Shown piece by piece: positions 48,701 to 62,752 of a stretch of DNA of 64,000 nt. Under the pieces are notes generated by a model, which saw only the letters and a program-made list of their open reading frames with translations, made no database searches and had not been told where the DNA came from. Within the stretch, counting starts at the first letter, position 1. The number at the start of each line of letters is the position of its first letter. The translations under genes were made by a program, and so were the position numbers. This stretch comes from Cinclus cinclus (Eukaryota > Chordata > Aves > Passeriformes > Cinclidae). The stretch lies in NCBI RefSeq assembly GCF_963662255.1, contig NC_085052.1:35784654-35848653 (forward strand). The letters run 5' to 3'.

Positions 48701-49822
48701 GGAGGCTAATAATCCCAGGATCCCATTTGACACCAGGGGGCGTAAAAGGGCCAGGGATGAATTGTGACAGCATGGGGCCCAATAGAAACAAGGAACCATT
48801 ATGACACCATGGAGGCCAAGAATCAAATGATTCATTGTGACATCATGTGGCCTAAAAGGGCATGGGATGCATTGTGACAGCACAGGGGTTAAGAGAAGCA
48901 AGGATCCATTGCGACCCAATGGAGGCTAACAATCTAATGATCCCTTTTGACACCAATGGGCCTAAAAGGGGCAGGGATGTATTGTGAAAGCATGGGGCCC
49001 AATTAAAACCTGGTACAATTACGCCACCATGGAGGCCAAGATTTGAATGATTCATTGTGACATCAAGTGGCCTAAAAGGGCATGGGATGCATTGTGACAG
49101 CACAGGGGTTAAGAGAAGCCAGGATCCATTGTGACCCAATGCAGGCTAACAATCTAATGATCCCTTGTGACACCAATGGGCCTAAAAGGGGCAGGGATGA
49201 ATTGTGAAAGCATGGGACCCAAGTGAAACCTGGTACAATTATGCCACCATGGAGGCCAAGAATCAAATTATTCATTGTGACATCAAGTGGCCTAAAAGGG
49301 CATGGGATGCATTGTGACAGCACAGGGGTTAAGAGAAGCAAGGATCCATTGTGACCCAATGCAGGCTAACAATCTAATGATCCCTTGTGGCTCCAGGGGG
49401 TATAAAAAGGGCCAGGGATGGATTGTTACAGCACGGGGACCAATAGAAGCAAGGATCTATTATGCCACCGTGGAGGCCAAGAATCAAATGATTCATTGTG
49501 ACATCATGTGGCCTAAAAGGGCATGGGATGCATTGTGACAGCACAGGGGTTAAGAGAAGCAAGGATCCATTGTGACCCAATGGAAGCTAACAATCTAATG
49601 ATCCCTTTTGACACCAATGGGCCTAAAAAGGGCAGGGATGTATTGTGAAAGCATGGGGCCCAATTAAAACCTGGTACAATTACGCCACCATGGAGGCCAA
49701 GATTTAAATGATTCATTGTGACATCAAGTGGCCTAAAAGGGCATGGGATGCATTGTGACACCACAGAGGTTAAGAGAAGCAAGGAACCATTGTGACCCAA
49801 TGCAGGCTAACAATCTAATGAT
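45741..49822 (+). repeat. R block, copy 2, with three extra monomers
   Basis: It has the same order as copy 1 but contains three additional monomers (A 47542, D 47762, A 47990, with uncertain exact joints) that add 668 bp. This is 660 bp plus an 8-bp tandem duplication. A short tract near 49205-49270 (GGGACCCAAGTGAAACC) differs from copy 1 and may be a conversion tract. Confidence 0.8.
47762..47989 (+). repeat. 228-bp D monomer with 8-bp tandem duplication
   Basis: ATCTAAGA is present twice in direct succession at 47823-47830 and 47831-47838. The monomer also has CACCAGGTGACGC in place of CACCAGGGGGCGC, which destroys the CTCF-like core, and GTAAGACCAAGTGG in element 6. It accounts for the irregular 5,074-bp offset of the flanking block. 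It is the longest monomer I found. Confidence 0.88.
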
Positions 49823-52800
49823 CCTTTGTGGCACCAGGGGGTGTAAAAAGGGCCAGGGATGGATTGTTACAGCACGGGGACGAATAGAAGCATTGATCTA
49901 TTATGCCACCGTGGAGGCCAAGAATCAAATGATTCATTGTGACATCAAGTGGCCTAAAAGGGCATGGGATGCATTGTGACAGCACAGGGGTTAAGAGAAG
50001 CAAGGATCCATTGTGACCCAATGGAGGCTAATAATCCCAGGATCCCATTTGACACCAGGGGGCGTAAAAGGGCCAGGGATGAATTGTGACAGCATGGGGC
50101 CCAATAGAAACAAGGAACCATTATGACACCATGGAGGCCAAGAATCAAATGATTCATTGTGACATCAAGTGGCCTAAAAGGGCATGGGATGCACTGTGAC
50201 ACCACAGAGGTTAAGAGAAGCAAGGAACCATTGTGACCCAATGCAGGCTAACAATCTAATCATCCCTTGTGACACCAATGGGTCTAAAAGGGGCAGGGAT
50301 GAATTGTGAAAGCATGGGGCCCAAGTAAAACCTGGTACAATTATGCCACCATGGAGGCCAAGAATCAAATGGTTCATTGTGACATCAAGTGGCCTAAAAG
50401 CGCATGGGATGCATTGTGACACCACAGGGGTTAAGAGAAGCAAGGAACCATTGTGACCCAATGCAGGCTACCAATCTAATGATCCCTTGTGGCACCAGGG
50501 GGTATAAAAAGGGCCAGGGATGGATTGTTACAGCACGGGGACCAATAGAAGCAAGGATCTATTATGCCACCGTGGAGGCCAAGAATCAAATGATTCATTG
50601 TGACATCAAGTGGCCTAAAAGGGCATGGGATGCATTGTGACACCACAGGGGTTAAGAGAAGCAAGGATCCATTGTGACCCAATGCAGGCTAACAATCTAA
50701 TGATCCCTTGTGGCACCAGGGGGTATAAAAAGGGCCAGGGATGGATTGTTGCAGCACGGGGACCAATAGAAGCAAGGATCTATTATGCCACCATGGAGGC
50801 CAAGAATCAAATGATTCATTGTGACATCAGGTGGCCTAAAAGGGCATGGGATGCATTGTGACACCACAGGGGTTAAGAGAAGCAAGGAACCATTGTGACC
50901 CAATGCAGTCTAACAATCTAAGAATCCCTTTTGACACCAGGGGGCGCAACAGGACCACGGATGAACCTTGACAGCGTGGGGACCTATAGAAGCAAGGAAC
51001 CATTATGACACCATGAAGGCCAAGAATCAAATGGTTCATTGTGACATCTAGTGGCCTAAAAGGGTTTGGAATGCATTGTGACACCACAGAGGTTAAGAGA
51101 AGCAAGGAACCATTGTGACCCAATGCAGGCTAACAATCTAATGATCCCTTGTGGCACCAGGGGGCAAAAAAAGGGCCAGGGATGGATTGTTACAGCACGG
51201 GGACCAATAGAAGCAAGGACCTATTATGCCACCGTGTAGGCCAAGAATCAAATGATTCATAGTGACATCATGTGGCCTAAAAGGGCATGGGATGCATTGT
51301 GACAGGACAGGGGTTAAGAGAAGCAAGGATCCATTGTGACCCAATGGAGGCTAATAATCCCAGGATCCCATTTGACACCAGGGGGCGTAAAAGGGCCAGG
51401 GATGAATTGTGACAGCATGGGGCCCAATAGAAACAAGGAACCATTATGACACCATGGAGGCCAAGAATCAAATGATTCATTGTGACATCAAATGGCCGAA
51501 AAGGGCATGGGATGCATTGTGACAGCACAGGGGTTAAGAGAAGCAAGGATCCATTGTGACCCAATGCAGGCTAACAATCTAATGATCCCTTGTGGCACCA
51601 ATGGGCCTAAAAGGGGCAGGGATGAATTGTGAAAGCATGGGGCCCAAGTAAAACCTGGTACAATTATGCCACCATGGAGGCCAAGAATCAAATGATTCAT
51701 TGTGACATCAGGTGGCCTAAAAGGGCATGGGATGCATTGTGACACCACAGAGGTTAAGAGAAGCAAGGAACCATTTTAACCCAATGCAGGCTAACAATCT
51801 AATGATCCCTTGCGACACCAATGGGCCTAAAAGGGGCAGGGATGAATTGTGAAAGCATGGGGCCCAAGTAAAACCTGGTACAATTATGCCACCATGGAGG
51901 CCAAGAATCAAATGATTCATTGTGACATCAGGTGGCCTAAAAGGGCATGGGATGCATTGTGACACCACAGGGGTTAAGAGAAGCAAGGAACCATTGTGAC
52001 CCAATGCAGGCTAACAATTTAAGAATCCCTTTTGACACCAGGGGGCGCAAAAGGACCACGGATGAACCTTGACAGCGTGGGGACCTATAGAAGCAAGGAA
52101 CCATTATGACACCATGAAGGCCAAGAATCAAATGGTTCATTGTGACATCTAGTGGCCTAAAAGGGTTTGGAATGCATTGTGACACCACAGTGGTTAAGAG
52201 AAGCAAGGAACCATTGTGACCCAATGCAGGCTAACAATCTAATGATCCCTTGTGGCACCAGGGGGCATAAAAAGGGCCAGGGATGGATTGTTACAGCACG
52301 GGGACCAATAGAAGCAAGGACCTATTATGCCATCGTGGAGGCCAAGAATCAAATGATTCATTGTGACTTCATGTGGCCTAAAAGGGCATGGGATGCATTG
52401 TGACACCACAGGGGTCAAGAGAAGCAAGGATCCATTGTGACCCAATGCAGGCTAACAATCTAATGATCCCTTTTGACACCAATGGGCCTAAAAGGGGCAG
52501 GGATGTATTGTGAAAGCATGGGGCCCAATTAAAACCTGGTACAATTACGCCACCATGGAGGCCAAGATTTAAATGATTCATTGTGACATCAAGTGGCCTA
52601 AAAGGGCATGGGATGCATTGTGACAGCACAGGGGTTAAGAGAAGCAAGGATCCATTGTGACCCAATGCAGGCTAATAATCCCAGGATCCCATTTGACACC
52701 AGGGGGCGTAAAAGGGCCAGGGATGAATTGTGACAGCATGGGGCCCAATAGAAACAAGGAACCATTATGACACCATGGAGGCCAAGAATCAAATGATTCA

Positions 52801-53277
52801 TTGTGACATCATGTGGCCTAAAAGGGCATGGGATGCATTGTGACAGCACAGGGGTTAAGAGAAGCAAGGATCCATTGTGACCCAATGCAGGCTAACAATC
52901 TAATGATCCCTTGTGGCACCAGGGGGTATAAAAAGGGCCAGGGCTGGATTGTTACAGCACGGGGACCAATAGAAGCAAGGATCTATTATGCCACCGTGGA
53001 GGCCAAGAATCAAATGATTCATTGTGACATCATGTGGCCTAAAAGGGCATGGGATGCATTGTGACAGCACAGGGGTTAAGAGAAGCAAGGATCCATTGTG
53101 ACCCAGTGGAGGCTAATAATCCCAGGATCCCATTTGACACCAGGGGGCGTAAAAGGGCCAGGGATGAATTGTGACAGCATGGGGCCCAATAGAAACAAGG
53201 AACCATTATGCCACCATGGAGGCCAAGAATCAAATGATTCATTGTGACATCAAGTGGCCTAAAAGGGCATGGGATGC
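49823..53277 (+). repeat. Mixed-order segment with H12 fragments
   Basis: The order is B(49752) C A B B D B'' C A A D B' E C B C, ending at 53277. A(51736) D(51956) B'(52176) E(52397) C(52617) B(52837) follow H12-type order and match 34326 onward at an offset of 17,410 bp for about 0.7 kb. B(49752) has GAATAGAAGCATTGATC, as at 21545 and 27274 in the middle domain. There are no unique sequences. Confidence 0.78.
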
Positions 53278-56200
53278 ATTGTGACACCACAGGGGTTAAG
53301 AGAAGCAAGGAACCATTGTGACCCAATGCAGGCTAACAATCTAATGATCCCTTGTGGCACCAGGGGGTATAAAAAGGTCCAGGGATGGATTGTTACAGTA
53401 CGGGGACCAATAGAAGCAAGGATCTATTATGCCACCGTGGAGGCCAAGAATCAAATGATTCATTGTGACATCAAGTGGCCTAAAAGGGCATGGGATGCAT
53501 TGTGACACCACAGGGGTTAAGAGAAGCAAGGATCCATTGTGACCCAATGCAGGCTAACAATCTAATGATCCCTTGTGGCTCCAGGGGGTATAACAAGGGC
53601 CAGGGATGGATTGTTACAGCACGGGGACCAATAGAAGCAAGGATCTATTATGCCACCGTGGAGGCCAAGAATCAAATGATTCATTGTGACATCATGTGGT
53701 CTGAAAGGGTATGGGATGCATTGTGACACCACAGGGGTTAAGAGAAGCAAGGATCCATTGTGACCCAATGGAGGCTAACAATCTAATGATCCCTTGTGAC
53801 ACCAAAGGGCCTAAAAGGGGCAGGGATGAATTGTGAAAGCATGGGGCCCAATAGAAACAAGGAACCTTTATGACACCATGGAGGCCAAGAATCAAATGAT
53901 TCATTGTGACATCAAGTGGCCTAAAAGGGCATGGGATGCATCGTGACAGCACAGGGGTTAAGAGAAGCCAGGATCCATTGTAACCCAATGCAGGCTAACA
54001 ATCTAATGATCCCTTGTGACACCAATGGGCCTAAAAGGGGCAGGGATGAATTGTGAAAGAATGGGGCCCAAGTAAAACCTGGTACAATTATGCCACCATG
54101 GAGGCCAAGAATCAAATGATTCATTGTGACCTCAAGTGGCCTAAAAGGCCATGGGATGCATTGTGACAGCACAGGGGTTAAGAGAAGCAAGGATCCATTG
54201 TGACCCAATGCAGGCTAACAATCTAATGATCCCTTGTGGCACCAGGGGGTATAAAAAGGGCCAGGGATGGATTGTTACAGCACGGGGACCAATAGAAGCA
54301 AGGATCTATTATGCCACCGTGGAGGCCAAGAATCAAATGATTCATTGTGACATCAAGTGGCCTAAAAGGGCATGGGATGCATTGTGACAGCACAGGGGTT
54401 AAGAGAAGCAAGGATCCATTGTGACCCAATGGAGGCTAAAAATCCCAGGATCCCATTTGACACCAGGGGGCGTAAAAGGGCCAGGGATGAATTGTGACAG
54501 CATGGGGCCCAATAGAAACAAGGAACCATTATGACACCATGGAGGCCAAGAATCAAATGATTCATTGTGACATCATGTGGCCTGAAAGGGCATGGGATGC
54601 ATTGTGACACCACAGAGGTTAAGAGAAGCAAGGAACCATTGTGACCCAATGCAGGCTAATAATCCCAGGCTCCCTTTTGACACCAATGGGCCTAAAAGGG
54701 GCAGGGATGTATTGTGAAAGCATGGGGCCCAATTAAAACCTGGTACAATTACGCCACCATGGAGGCCAAGATTTAAATGATTCATTGTGACATCAAGTGG
54801 CCTAAAAGGGCATGGGATGCATTGTGACAGCACAGGGGTTAAGAGAAGCCAGGATCCATTGTGACCCAATGCAGGCTAACAATCTAATGATCCCTTGTGG
54901 CACCAGGGGGTATAAAAAGGGCCAGGGATGGATTGTTACAGCACGGGGACCAATAGAAGCAAGGATCTATTATGCCACCGTGGAGGCCAAGAATCAAATG
55001 ATTCATTGTGACATCATGTGGCCTAAAAGGGCATGGGATGCATTGTGACAGCACAGGGGTTAAGAGAAGAAAGGATCCATTGTGACCCAATGCAGGCTAA
55101 CAATCTAATGATCCCTTGTGGCACCAGGGGGTATAAAAAGGGCCAGGGATGGATTGTTACAGTACGGGGACCAATAGAAGCAAGGATCTATTATGCCACC
55201 GTGGAGGCCAAGAATCAAATGATTCATTGTGACATCAAGTGGCCTAAAAGGGCATGGGATGCATTGTGACAGCACAGGGGTTAAGAGAAGCAAGGATCCA
55301 TTGTGACCCAATGCAGGCTAACAATCTAATGATCCCTTGTGGCTCCAGGGGGTATAAAAAGGGCCAGGGATGGATTGTTACAGCACGGGGACCAATAGAA
55401 GCAAGGATCTATTATGCCACCGTGGAGGCCAAGAATCAAATGATTCATTGTGACATCAAGTGGCCTAAAAGGGCATGGGATGCATTTTGACACCACAGAG
55501 GTTAAGAGAAGCAAGGAACCATTGTGACCCAATGCAGGCTAACAATCTAATGATCCCTTGTGACACCAATGGGCCTAAAAGGGGCAGGGATGAATTGTGA
55601 AAGAATGGGGCCCAAGTAAAACCTGGTACAATTATGCCACCATGGAGGCCAAGAATCAAATGATTCATTGTGACATCAAGTGGCCTAAAAGGGCATGGGA
55701 TGCATTGTGACACCACAGGGGTTAAGAGAAGCAAGGATCCATTGTGACCCAATGCAGGCTAACAATCTAAGAATCCCTTTTGACACCAGGGGGCGCAAAA
55801 GGACCACGGATGAACCTTGACAGCATGGGGACCTATAGAAGCAAGGAACAATTATGACACCATGGAGGCCAAGAATCAAATGATTAATTGTGACATCAAG
55901 TGGCCTAAAAGGGCATGGGATGCATTTTGACACCACAGAGGTTAAGAGAAGCAAGGAACCATTGTGACCCAATGCAGGCTAACAATCTAATAATCCCTTG
56001 TGACACCAATGGGCCTAAAAGTGGCAGGGATGAATTGTGAAAGAATGGGGCCCAAGTAAAACCTGGTACAATTATGCCACCATGGAGGCCAAGAATCAAA
56101 TGATTCATTGTGACATCAAGTGGCCTAAAATGGCATGGGATGCATTGTGACACCACAGGGGTTAAGAGAAGCAAGGATCCATTGTGACCCAATGCAGGCT

Positions 56201-57465
56201 AACAATCTAAGAATCCCTTTTGACACCAGGGGGCGCAAAAGGACCACGGATGAACCTTGACAGCGTGGGGACCTATAGAAGCAAGGAACCATTATGACAC
56301 CATGGAGGCCAAGAATCAAATGGTTCATTGTGACATCTAGTGGCCTAAAAGGGCTTGGAATGCATTGTGACACCACAGAGGTTAAGAGAAGCAAGGAACC
56401 ATTGTGACCCAATGCAGGCTAACAATCTAATGATCCCTTGTGACACCAATGGGCCTAAAAGGGGCAGGGATGAATTGTGAAAGCATGGGGCCCAAGAAAA
56501 TCATGGTACAATTATGCCACCATGGAGGCCAAGAATCAAATGATTCATTGTGACCTCAAGTGGCCGAAAAGGGCATGGGATGCATTGTGACAGCACAGGG
56601 GTTAAGAGAAGCAAGGAACCATTGTGACCCAATGCAGGCTAACATTCTAATGATCCCTTGTGGCAAAAGGGGGCATAAAAAGGGCCAGGGATGGATTGTT
56701 ACAGCACGGGGACCAATAGAAACAAGGATCTATTATGCCACCGTGGAGGCCAAGAATCAAATGATTCATTGTGACATCATGTGGCCTAAAAGGGCATGGG
56801 ATGCATTGTGACAGCACAGGGGTTAAGAGAAGCAAGGATCCATTGTGACCCAATGCAGGCTAACAATCTAATGATCCCTTGTGGCACCAGGGGGTATAAA
56901 AAGGGCCAGGGATGGATTGTTACAGCACGGGGACCAATAGAAGCAAGGATCTATTATGCCACCGTGGAGGCCAAGAATCAAATGATTCATTGTGACATCA
57001 AGTGGCCTAAAAGGGCATGGGATGCATTGTGACACCACAGGGGTTAAGAGAAGCCAGGATCCATTGTGACCCAATGGAGGCTAATAATCCCAGGATCCCA
57101 TTTGACACCGGGGGGCGTAAAAGGACCAGGGATGAATTGTGACAGCATGGGGCCCAATAGAAAGAAGGAACCATTATGACACCATGGAGGCCAAGAATCA
57201 AATGATTCATTGTGACATCAAGTGGCCTAAAAGGGCATGGGATGCATTGTGACACCACAGGGGTTAAGAGAAGCAAGGATCCATTGGGACCCAATGCAGG
57301 CTAACAATCTAATGATCCCTTTTGACACCAATGGGCCTAAAAAGGGCAGGGATGTATTGTGAGAGCATGGGGCCCAATTAAAACCTGGTACAATTACGCC
57401 ACCATGGAGGCCAAGATTTAAATGATTCATTGTGACATCAAGTGGCCTAAAAGGGCATGGGATGC
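53278..57465 (+). repeat. Irregular right-hand segment, nineteen monomers
   Basis: The order is B B A/C A B C E B B B A D A D A B B C E, starting at 53278, 53499, 53720, 53940, 54160, 54381, 54601, 54821, 55042, 55263, 55484, 55704, 55924, 56144, 56364, 56584, 56805, 57026 and 57246. The B-B-B run and the A-D-A-D-A run are local. The part at 54.4-55.0 kb resembles 42.5-43.1 kb but with more substitutions than the block copies further left. Confidence 0.78.
55484..56363 (+). repeat. A-D dimer repeated twice in tandem (440 bp each)
   Basis: Units 55484-55923 and 55924-56363 have the same A-then-D order and share the marker GTGAAAGAATGGGG. They differ at several sites, for example TGATTAATTG near 55882, TAATAATCCC near 55988 and AAAATGGCATGG near 56128. 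It is an older or less homogenised local duplication. Confidence 0.8.
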
Positions 57466-58620
57466 ATTGTGACACCACAGAGGTTAAGAGAAGCAAGGAA
57501 CCATTGTGACCCAATGCAGGCTAACAATCTAATGATCCCTTTTGGCACCAGGGGGTATAAAAAGGGCCAGGGATGGATTGTTACAGCACGGGGACCAATA
57601 GAAGCAAGGATCTATTATGCCACCGTGGAGGCCAAGAATCAAATGATTCATTGTGACATCAAGTGGCCTAAAAGGGCATGGGATGCATTGTGACAGCACA
57701 GGGGTTAAGAGAAGCAAGGATCCATTGTGACCCAGTGGAGGCTAATAATCCCAGGATCCCATTTGACACCAGGGGGCGTAAAAGGGCCAGGGATGAATTG
57801 TGAACAGCATGGGGCCCAATAGAAACAAGGAACCATTATGACACCATGGAGGCCAAGAATCAAATGATTCATTGTGACATCAAGTGGCCTAAAAGGGCAT
57901 GGGATGCATTGTGACAGCACAGGGGTTAAGAGAAGCAAGGATCCATTGTGACCCAATGCAGGCTAACAATCTAATGATCCCTTTTGACACCAATGGGCCT
58001 AAAAGGGGCAGGGATGTATTGTGAAAGCATGGGGCCCAATTAATACCTGGTACAATTACGCCACCATGGAGGCCAAGATTTAAATGATTCATTGTGACAT
58101 CAAGTGGCCTAAAAGGGCATGGGATGCATTGTGACAGCACAGGGGTTAAGAGAAGCCAGGATCCATTGTGACCCAATGCAGGCTAACAATCTAATGATCC
58201 CTTGTGACACCAATGGGCCTGAAAGGGGCAGGGATGAATTGTGAAAGCATGGGGCCCAATTAAAACCTGGTACAATTATGCCACCATGGAGGCCAAGAAT
58301 CAAATGATTCATTGTGACATCAAGTGGCCTAAAAGGGCATGGGATGCATTGTGACACCACAGGGGTTAAGAGAAGCAAGGATCCATTGTGACCCAATGCA
58401 GGCTAACAATCTAATGATCCCTTGTGGCTCCAGGGGGTATAAAAAAGGCCAGGGATGGATTGTTACAGCACGGGGCCCAATAGAATCAAGGATCTATTAT
58501 GCAACCGTGGAGGCCAAGAATCAAATGATTCATTGTGACATCATGTGGACTGAAAGGGCATGGGATGCATTGTGACACCACAGGGGTTAAGAGAAGCAAG
58601 GATCCATTGTGACCCAATGG
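57466..58620 (+). repeat. Right-end duplicated segment, copy 1
   Basis: B(57466) and C(57687) match 62753-63194 at an offset of 5,287 bp. A(58128) and B(58348) match 63195 onward at 5,067 bp. One E monomer (57908) is present here but missing from the later copy. Shared markers are CCCTTTTGGCACC in B, the extra A in GTGAACAGC, TAGAATCAAGG, and GTGGACTGAAAGG. Confidence 0.82.
57687..57907 (+). repeat. 221-bp C monomer with single-base insertion
   Basis: GAATTGTGAACAGCATGG replaces GAATTGTGACAGCATGG near 57796-57813. The same insertion is at about 63084-63101. It is the only C variant of this length that I found, and it ties the two right-end segments together. Confidence 0.85.
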
Positions 58621-59449
58621 AGGCTAACAATCTAATGATCCCTTGCGACACCAATGGGCCTAAAAGGGGCAGGGATGAATTGTGAAAGCATGGGGCCAAA
58701 GTAAAACCTGGTACAATTATGCCACCATGGAGGCCAAGAATCAAATGATTCATTGTGACATCAAGTGGCCTAAAAGGGCATGGGATGCATTGTGACACCA
58801 CAGGGGTTAAGAGAAGCAAGGAACCATTGTGACCCAATGCAGGCTAACAATCTAAGAATCCCTTTTGACACCAGGGGGCGCAAAAGGATCACGAATGAAC
58901 CTAGACAGCGTGGGGACCTATAGAAGCAAGGAACCATTATGACACCATGAAGGCCAAGAATCAAATGAATCATTGTGACATCAAGTGGCGTAAAAGGGCA
59001 TGGGATGCATTTTGACACCACAGAGGTTAAGAGAAGCAAGGAACCATTGTGACCCAATGCAGGCTAACAATCTAATGATCCCTTGTGACACCAATGGGCC
59101 TAAAAGGGGCAGGGATGAATTGTGAAAGAATAGGGCCAAAGTAAAACCTGGTACAATTATGCCACCATGGAGGCCAAGAATCAAATGATTCATTGTGACA
59201 TCAAGTGGCCTAAAAGGGCATGGGATGCATTGTGACACCACAGGGGTTAAGAGAAGCAAGGAACCATTGTGACCCAATGCAGGCTAACAATCTAATGATC
59301 CCTTGTGGCACCAGGGGGTATAAAAAGGGCCAGGGATGGATTGTTACAGCACGGGGACCAATAGAAGCAAGGATCTATTACGCCACCGTGGAGGCCAAGA
59401 ATCAAATGATTCATTGTGACCTCAAGTGGCCTAAAAGGGCATGGGATGC

Positions 59450-61431
59450 ATTGTGACACCACAGGGGTTAAGAGAAGCAAGGATCCATTGTGACCCAATG
59501 CAGGCTAACAATCTAAGAATCCCTTTTGACACCAGGGGGCGCAAAAGGACCACGGATGAGCCTTGACAGCGTGGGGACCTATAGAAGCAAGGAACCATTA
59601 TGACACCATGATTGCCAAGAATCAAATGGTTCATTGTGACATCTAGTGGCCTAAAAGTTCTTGGAATGCATTGTGACACCACAGAGGTTAAGAGAAGCAA
59701 GGAACCATTGTGACCCAATGCAGGCTAACAATCTAATGATCCCTTTTGGCACCAGGGGGTATAAAAAGGGCCAGGGATGGATTGTTACAGCACGGGGACC
59801 AATAGAAGCAAGGATCTATTATGCCACCGTGGAGGCCAAGAATCAAATGATTCATTGTGAGATCAAGTGGCCTAAAAGGGCATGGGATGCATTGTGACAG
59901 CACAGGGGTTAAGAGAAGCAAGGATCCATTGTGACCCAATGGAGGCTAATAATCCCAGGATCCCATTTGACACCAGGGGGCGTAAAAGGGCCAGGGATGA
60001 ATTGTGACAGCATGGGGCCCAATAGAAACAAGGAACCATTATGACACCATGGAGGCCAAGAATCAAATGATTCATTGTGACATCAAGTGGCCTAAAAGGG
60101 CATGGGATGCATTGTGACAGCACAGGGGTTAAGAGAAGCAAGGATCCATTGTGACCCAATGGAGGCTAATAATCCCAGGATCCCATTTGACACCAGGGGG
60201 CGTAAAAGGGCCAGGGATGAATTGTGACAGCATGGGGCCCAATAGAAACAAGGAACCATTATGCCACCGTGGAGGCCAAGAATCAAATGATTCATTGTGA
60301 CATCATGTGGCCTGAAAGGGCATGGGATGCATTGTGACAGCACAGGGGTTAAGAGAAGCAAGGATCCATTGTGACCCAATGGAGGCTAACAATCTAATGA
60401 TCCCTTTTGACACCAATGGGCCTAAAAGGGGCAGGGATGAATTGTGAAAGCATGGGGCCAAAGTAAAACCTGGTACAATTATGCCACCATGGAGGCCAAG
60501 AATCAAATGATTCATTGTGACATCATGTGGCCTAAAAGGGCATGGGATGCATTCTGACACCACAGGGGTTAAGAGAAGCAAGGAACCATTGTGACCCAAT
60601 GCAGGCTAACAATCTAAGAATCCCTTTTGACACCAGGGGGTGCAAAAGGACCACGGATGAACCTTGACAGCGTGGGGACCTATAGAAGCAAGGAACCATT
60701 ATGACAACATGAAGGCCAAGAATCAAATGGTTCATTGTGACATCTAGTGGCCTAAAAGGGCTTGGAATGCATTGTGACACCACAGAGGTTAAGAGAAGCA
60801 AGGAACCATTGTGACCCAATGCAGGCTAACAATCTAATGATCCCTTTTGGCACCAGGGGGTATAAAAATGGCCAGGGATGGATTGTTACAGCACGGGGAC
60901 CAATAGAAGCAAGGATCTATTATGCCACCGTGGAGGCCAAGAATCAAATGATTCATTGTGACATCAAGTGGCCTAAAAGGGCATGGGATGCATTGTGACA
61001 GCACAGGGGTTAAGAGAAGCAAGGATCCATTGTGACCCAATGCAGGCTAATAATCCCAGGATCCCATTTGACACCAGGGGGCGTAAAAGGGCCAGGGATG
61101 AATTGTGACAGCATGGGGCCCAATAGAAACAAGGAACCATTATGACGCCATGGAGGCCAAGAATCAAATGATTCATTGTGACATCAAGTGGCCTAAAAGG
61201 GCATGGGATGCATTGTGACACCACAGGGGTTAAGAGAAGCAAGGATCCATTGTGACCCAATGGAAGCTAACAATCTAATGATCGCTTGTGACACCAATGG
61301 GCCTAAAAGGGGCAGGGATGAATTGTGAAAGCATGGGGCCCAATTAAAACCTGGTACAATTATGCCACCATGGAGGCCAAGAATCAAATGATTCATTGTG
61401 ACATCAAGTGGCCTAAAAGGGCATGGGATGC
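59450..61431 (+). repeat. Local 5-monomer order D-B-C-C-A followed by D-B-C-A
   Basis: Monomers start at 59450 D, 59670 B, 59891 C, 60111 C, 60331 A, then 60551 D, 60771 B, 60992 C, 61212 A. The first five repeat at an offset of 1,101 bp. The second round lacks one C, as expected from a one-monomer slip. D(62533) B(62753) C(62974) continue the same theme further right. Confidence 0.8.
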
Positions 61432-62752
61432 ATTGTGACACCACAGGGGTTAAGAGAAGCAAGGATCCATTGTGACCCAATGCAGGCTAACAATCCCAGG
61501 ATCCCATTTGACACCAGGGGGCGTAAAAGGGCCAGGGATGAATTATGACAGCATGGGGCCCAATAGAAACAAGGAACCATTATGACACCATGAAGGCCAA
61601 GAATCAAATGATTCATTGTGACATCATGTGGCCTAAAAGGGCATGGGATGCATTGTGACACCACAGGGGTTAAGAGAAGCAAGGATCCATTGTGACCCAA
61701 TGGAGGCTAACAATCTAATGATCCCTTTTGACACCAATGGGCCTAAAAGGGGCAGGGATGTATTGTGAAAGCATGGGGCCCAATTAAAACCTGGTAAAAT
61801 TTCGCCACCATGGAGGCCAAGAATCAAATGATTCATTGCGACATGAAGTGGCCTAAAAGTGCATGGGATGCATTGTGACAGCACAGGGGTTAAGAGAAGC
61901 CAGGATCCATTGTGACCCAATGCAGGCTAACAATCTAATGATCCCTTGTGACACCAATGGGCCTAAAAGGGGCAGGGATGAATTGTGAAAGCATGGGGCC
62001 CAAGTAAAACCTGGTACAATTATGCCACCATGGAGGCCAAGAATCAAATGATTCATTGTGACATCTAGTGGCCTAAAAGGGCATGGGATGCATTGTGACA
62101 GCACAGGGGTTAAGAGAAGCCAGGATCCATTGTGACCCAATGCAGGCTAACAATCTAATGATCCCTTGTGGCTCCAGGGGGTATAAAAAGGGCCAGGGAT
62201 GGATTGTTACAGCACGGGGACCAATAGAAGCAAGGATCTATTATGCCACCGTGGAGGCCAAGAATCAAATGATTCATTGTGACATCAAGTGGCCTAAAAG
62301 GGCATGGGATGCATTGTGACAGCACAGGGGTTAAGAGAAGCAAGGATCCATTGTGACCCAATGGAGGCTAACAATCTAATGATCCCTTTTGACACCAATG
62401 GGCCTAAAAGGGGCAGGGATGAATTGTGAAAGCATGGGGCCAAAGTAAAACCTGGTACAATTATGCCACCATGGAGGCCAAGAATCAAATGATTCATTGT
62501 GACATCAAGTGGCCTAAAAGGGCATGGGATGCATTGTGACACCACAGGGGTTAAGAGAAGCAAGGAACCATTGTGACCCAATGCAGGCTAACAATCTAAG
62601 AATCCCTTTTGACACCAGGGGGCGCAAAAGGACCACGAATGAACCTTGACAGCGTGGGGACCTATAGAAGCAAGGAACCATTATGACACCATGAAGGCCA
62701 AGAATCAAATGGTTCATTGTGACATCTAGTGGCCTAAAAGGGCTTGGAATGC

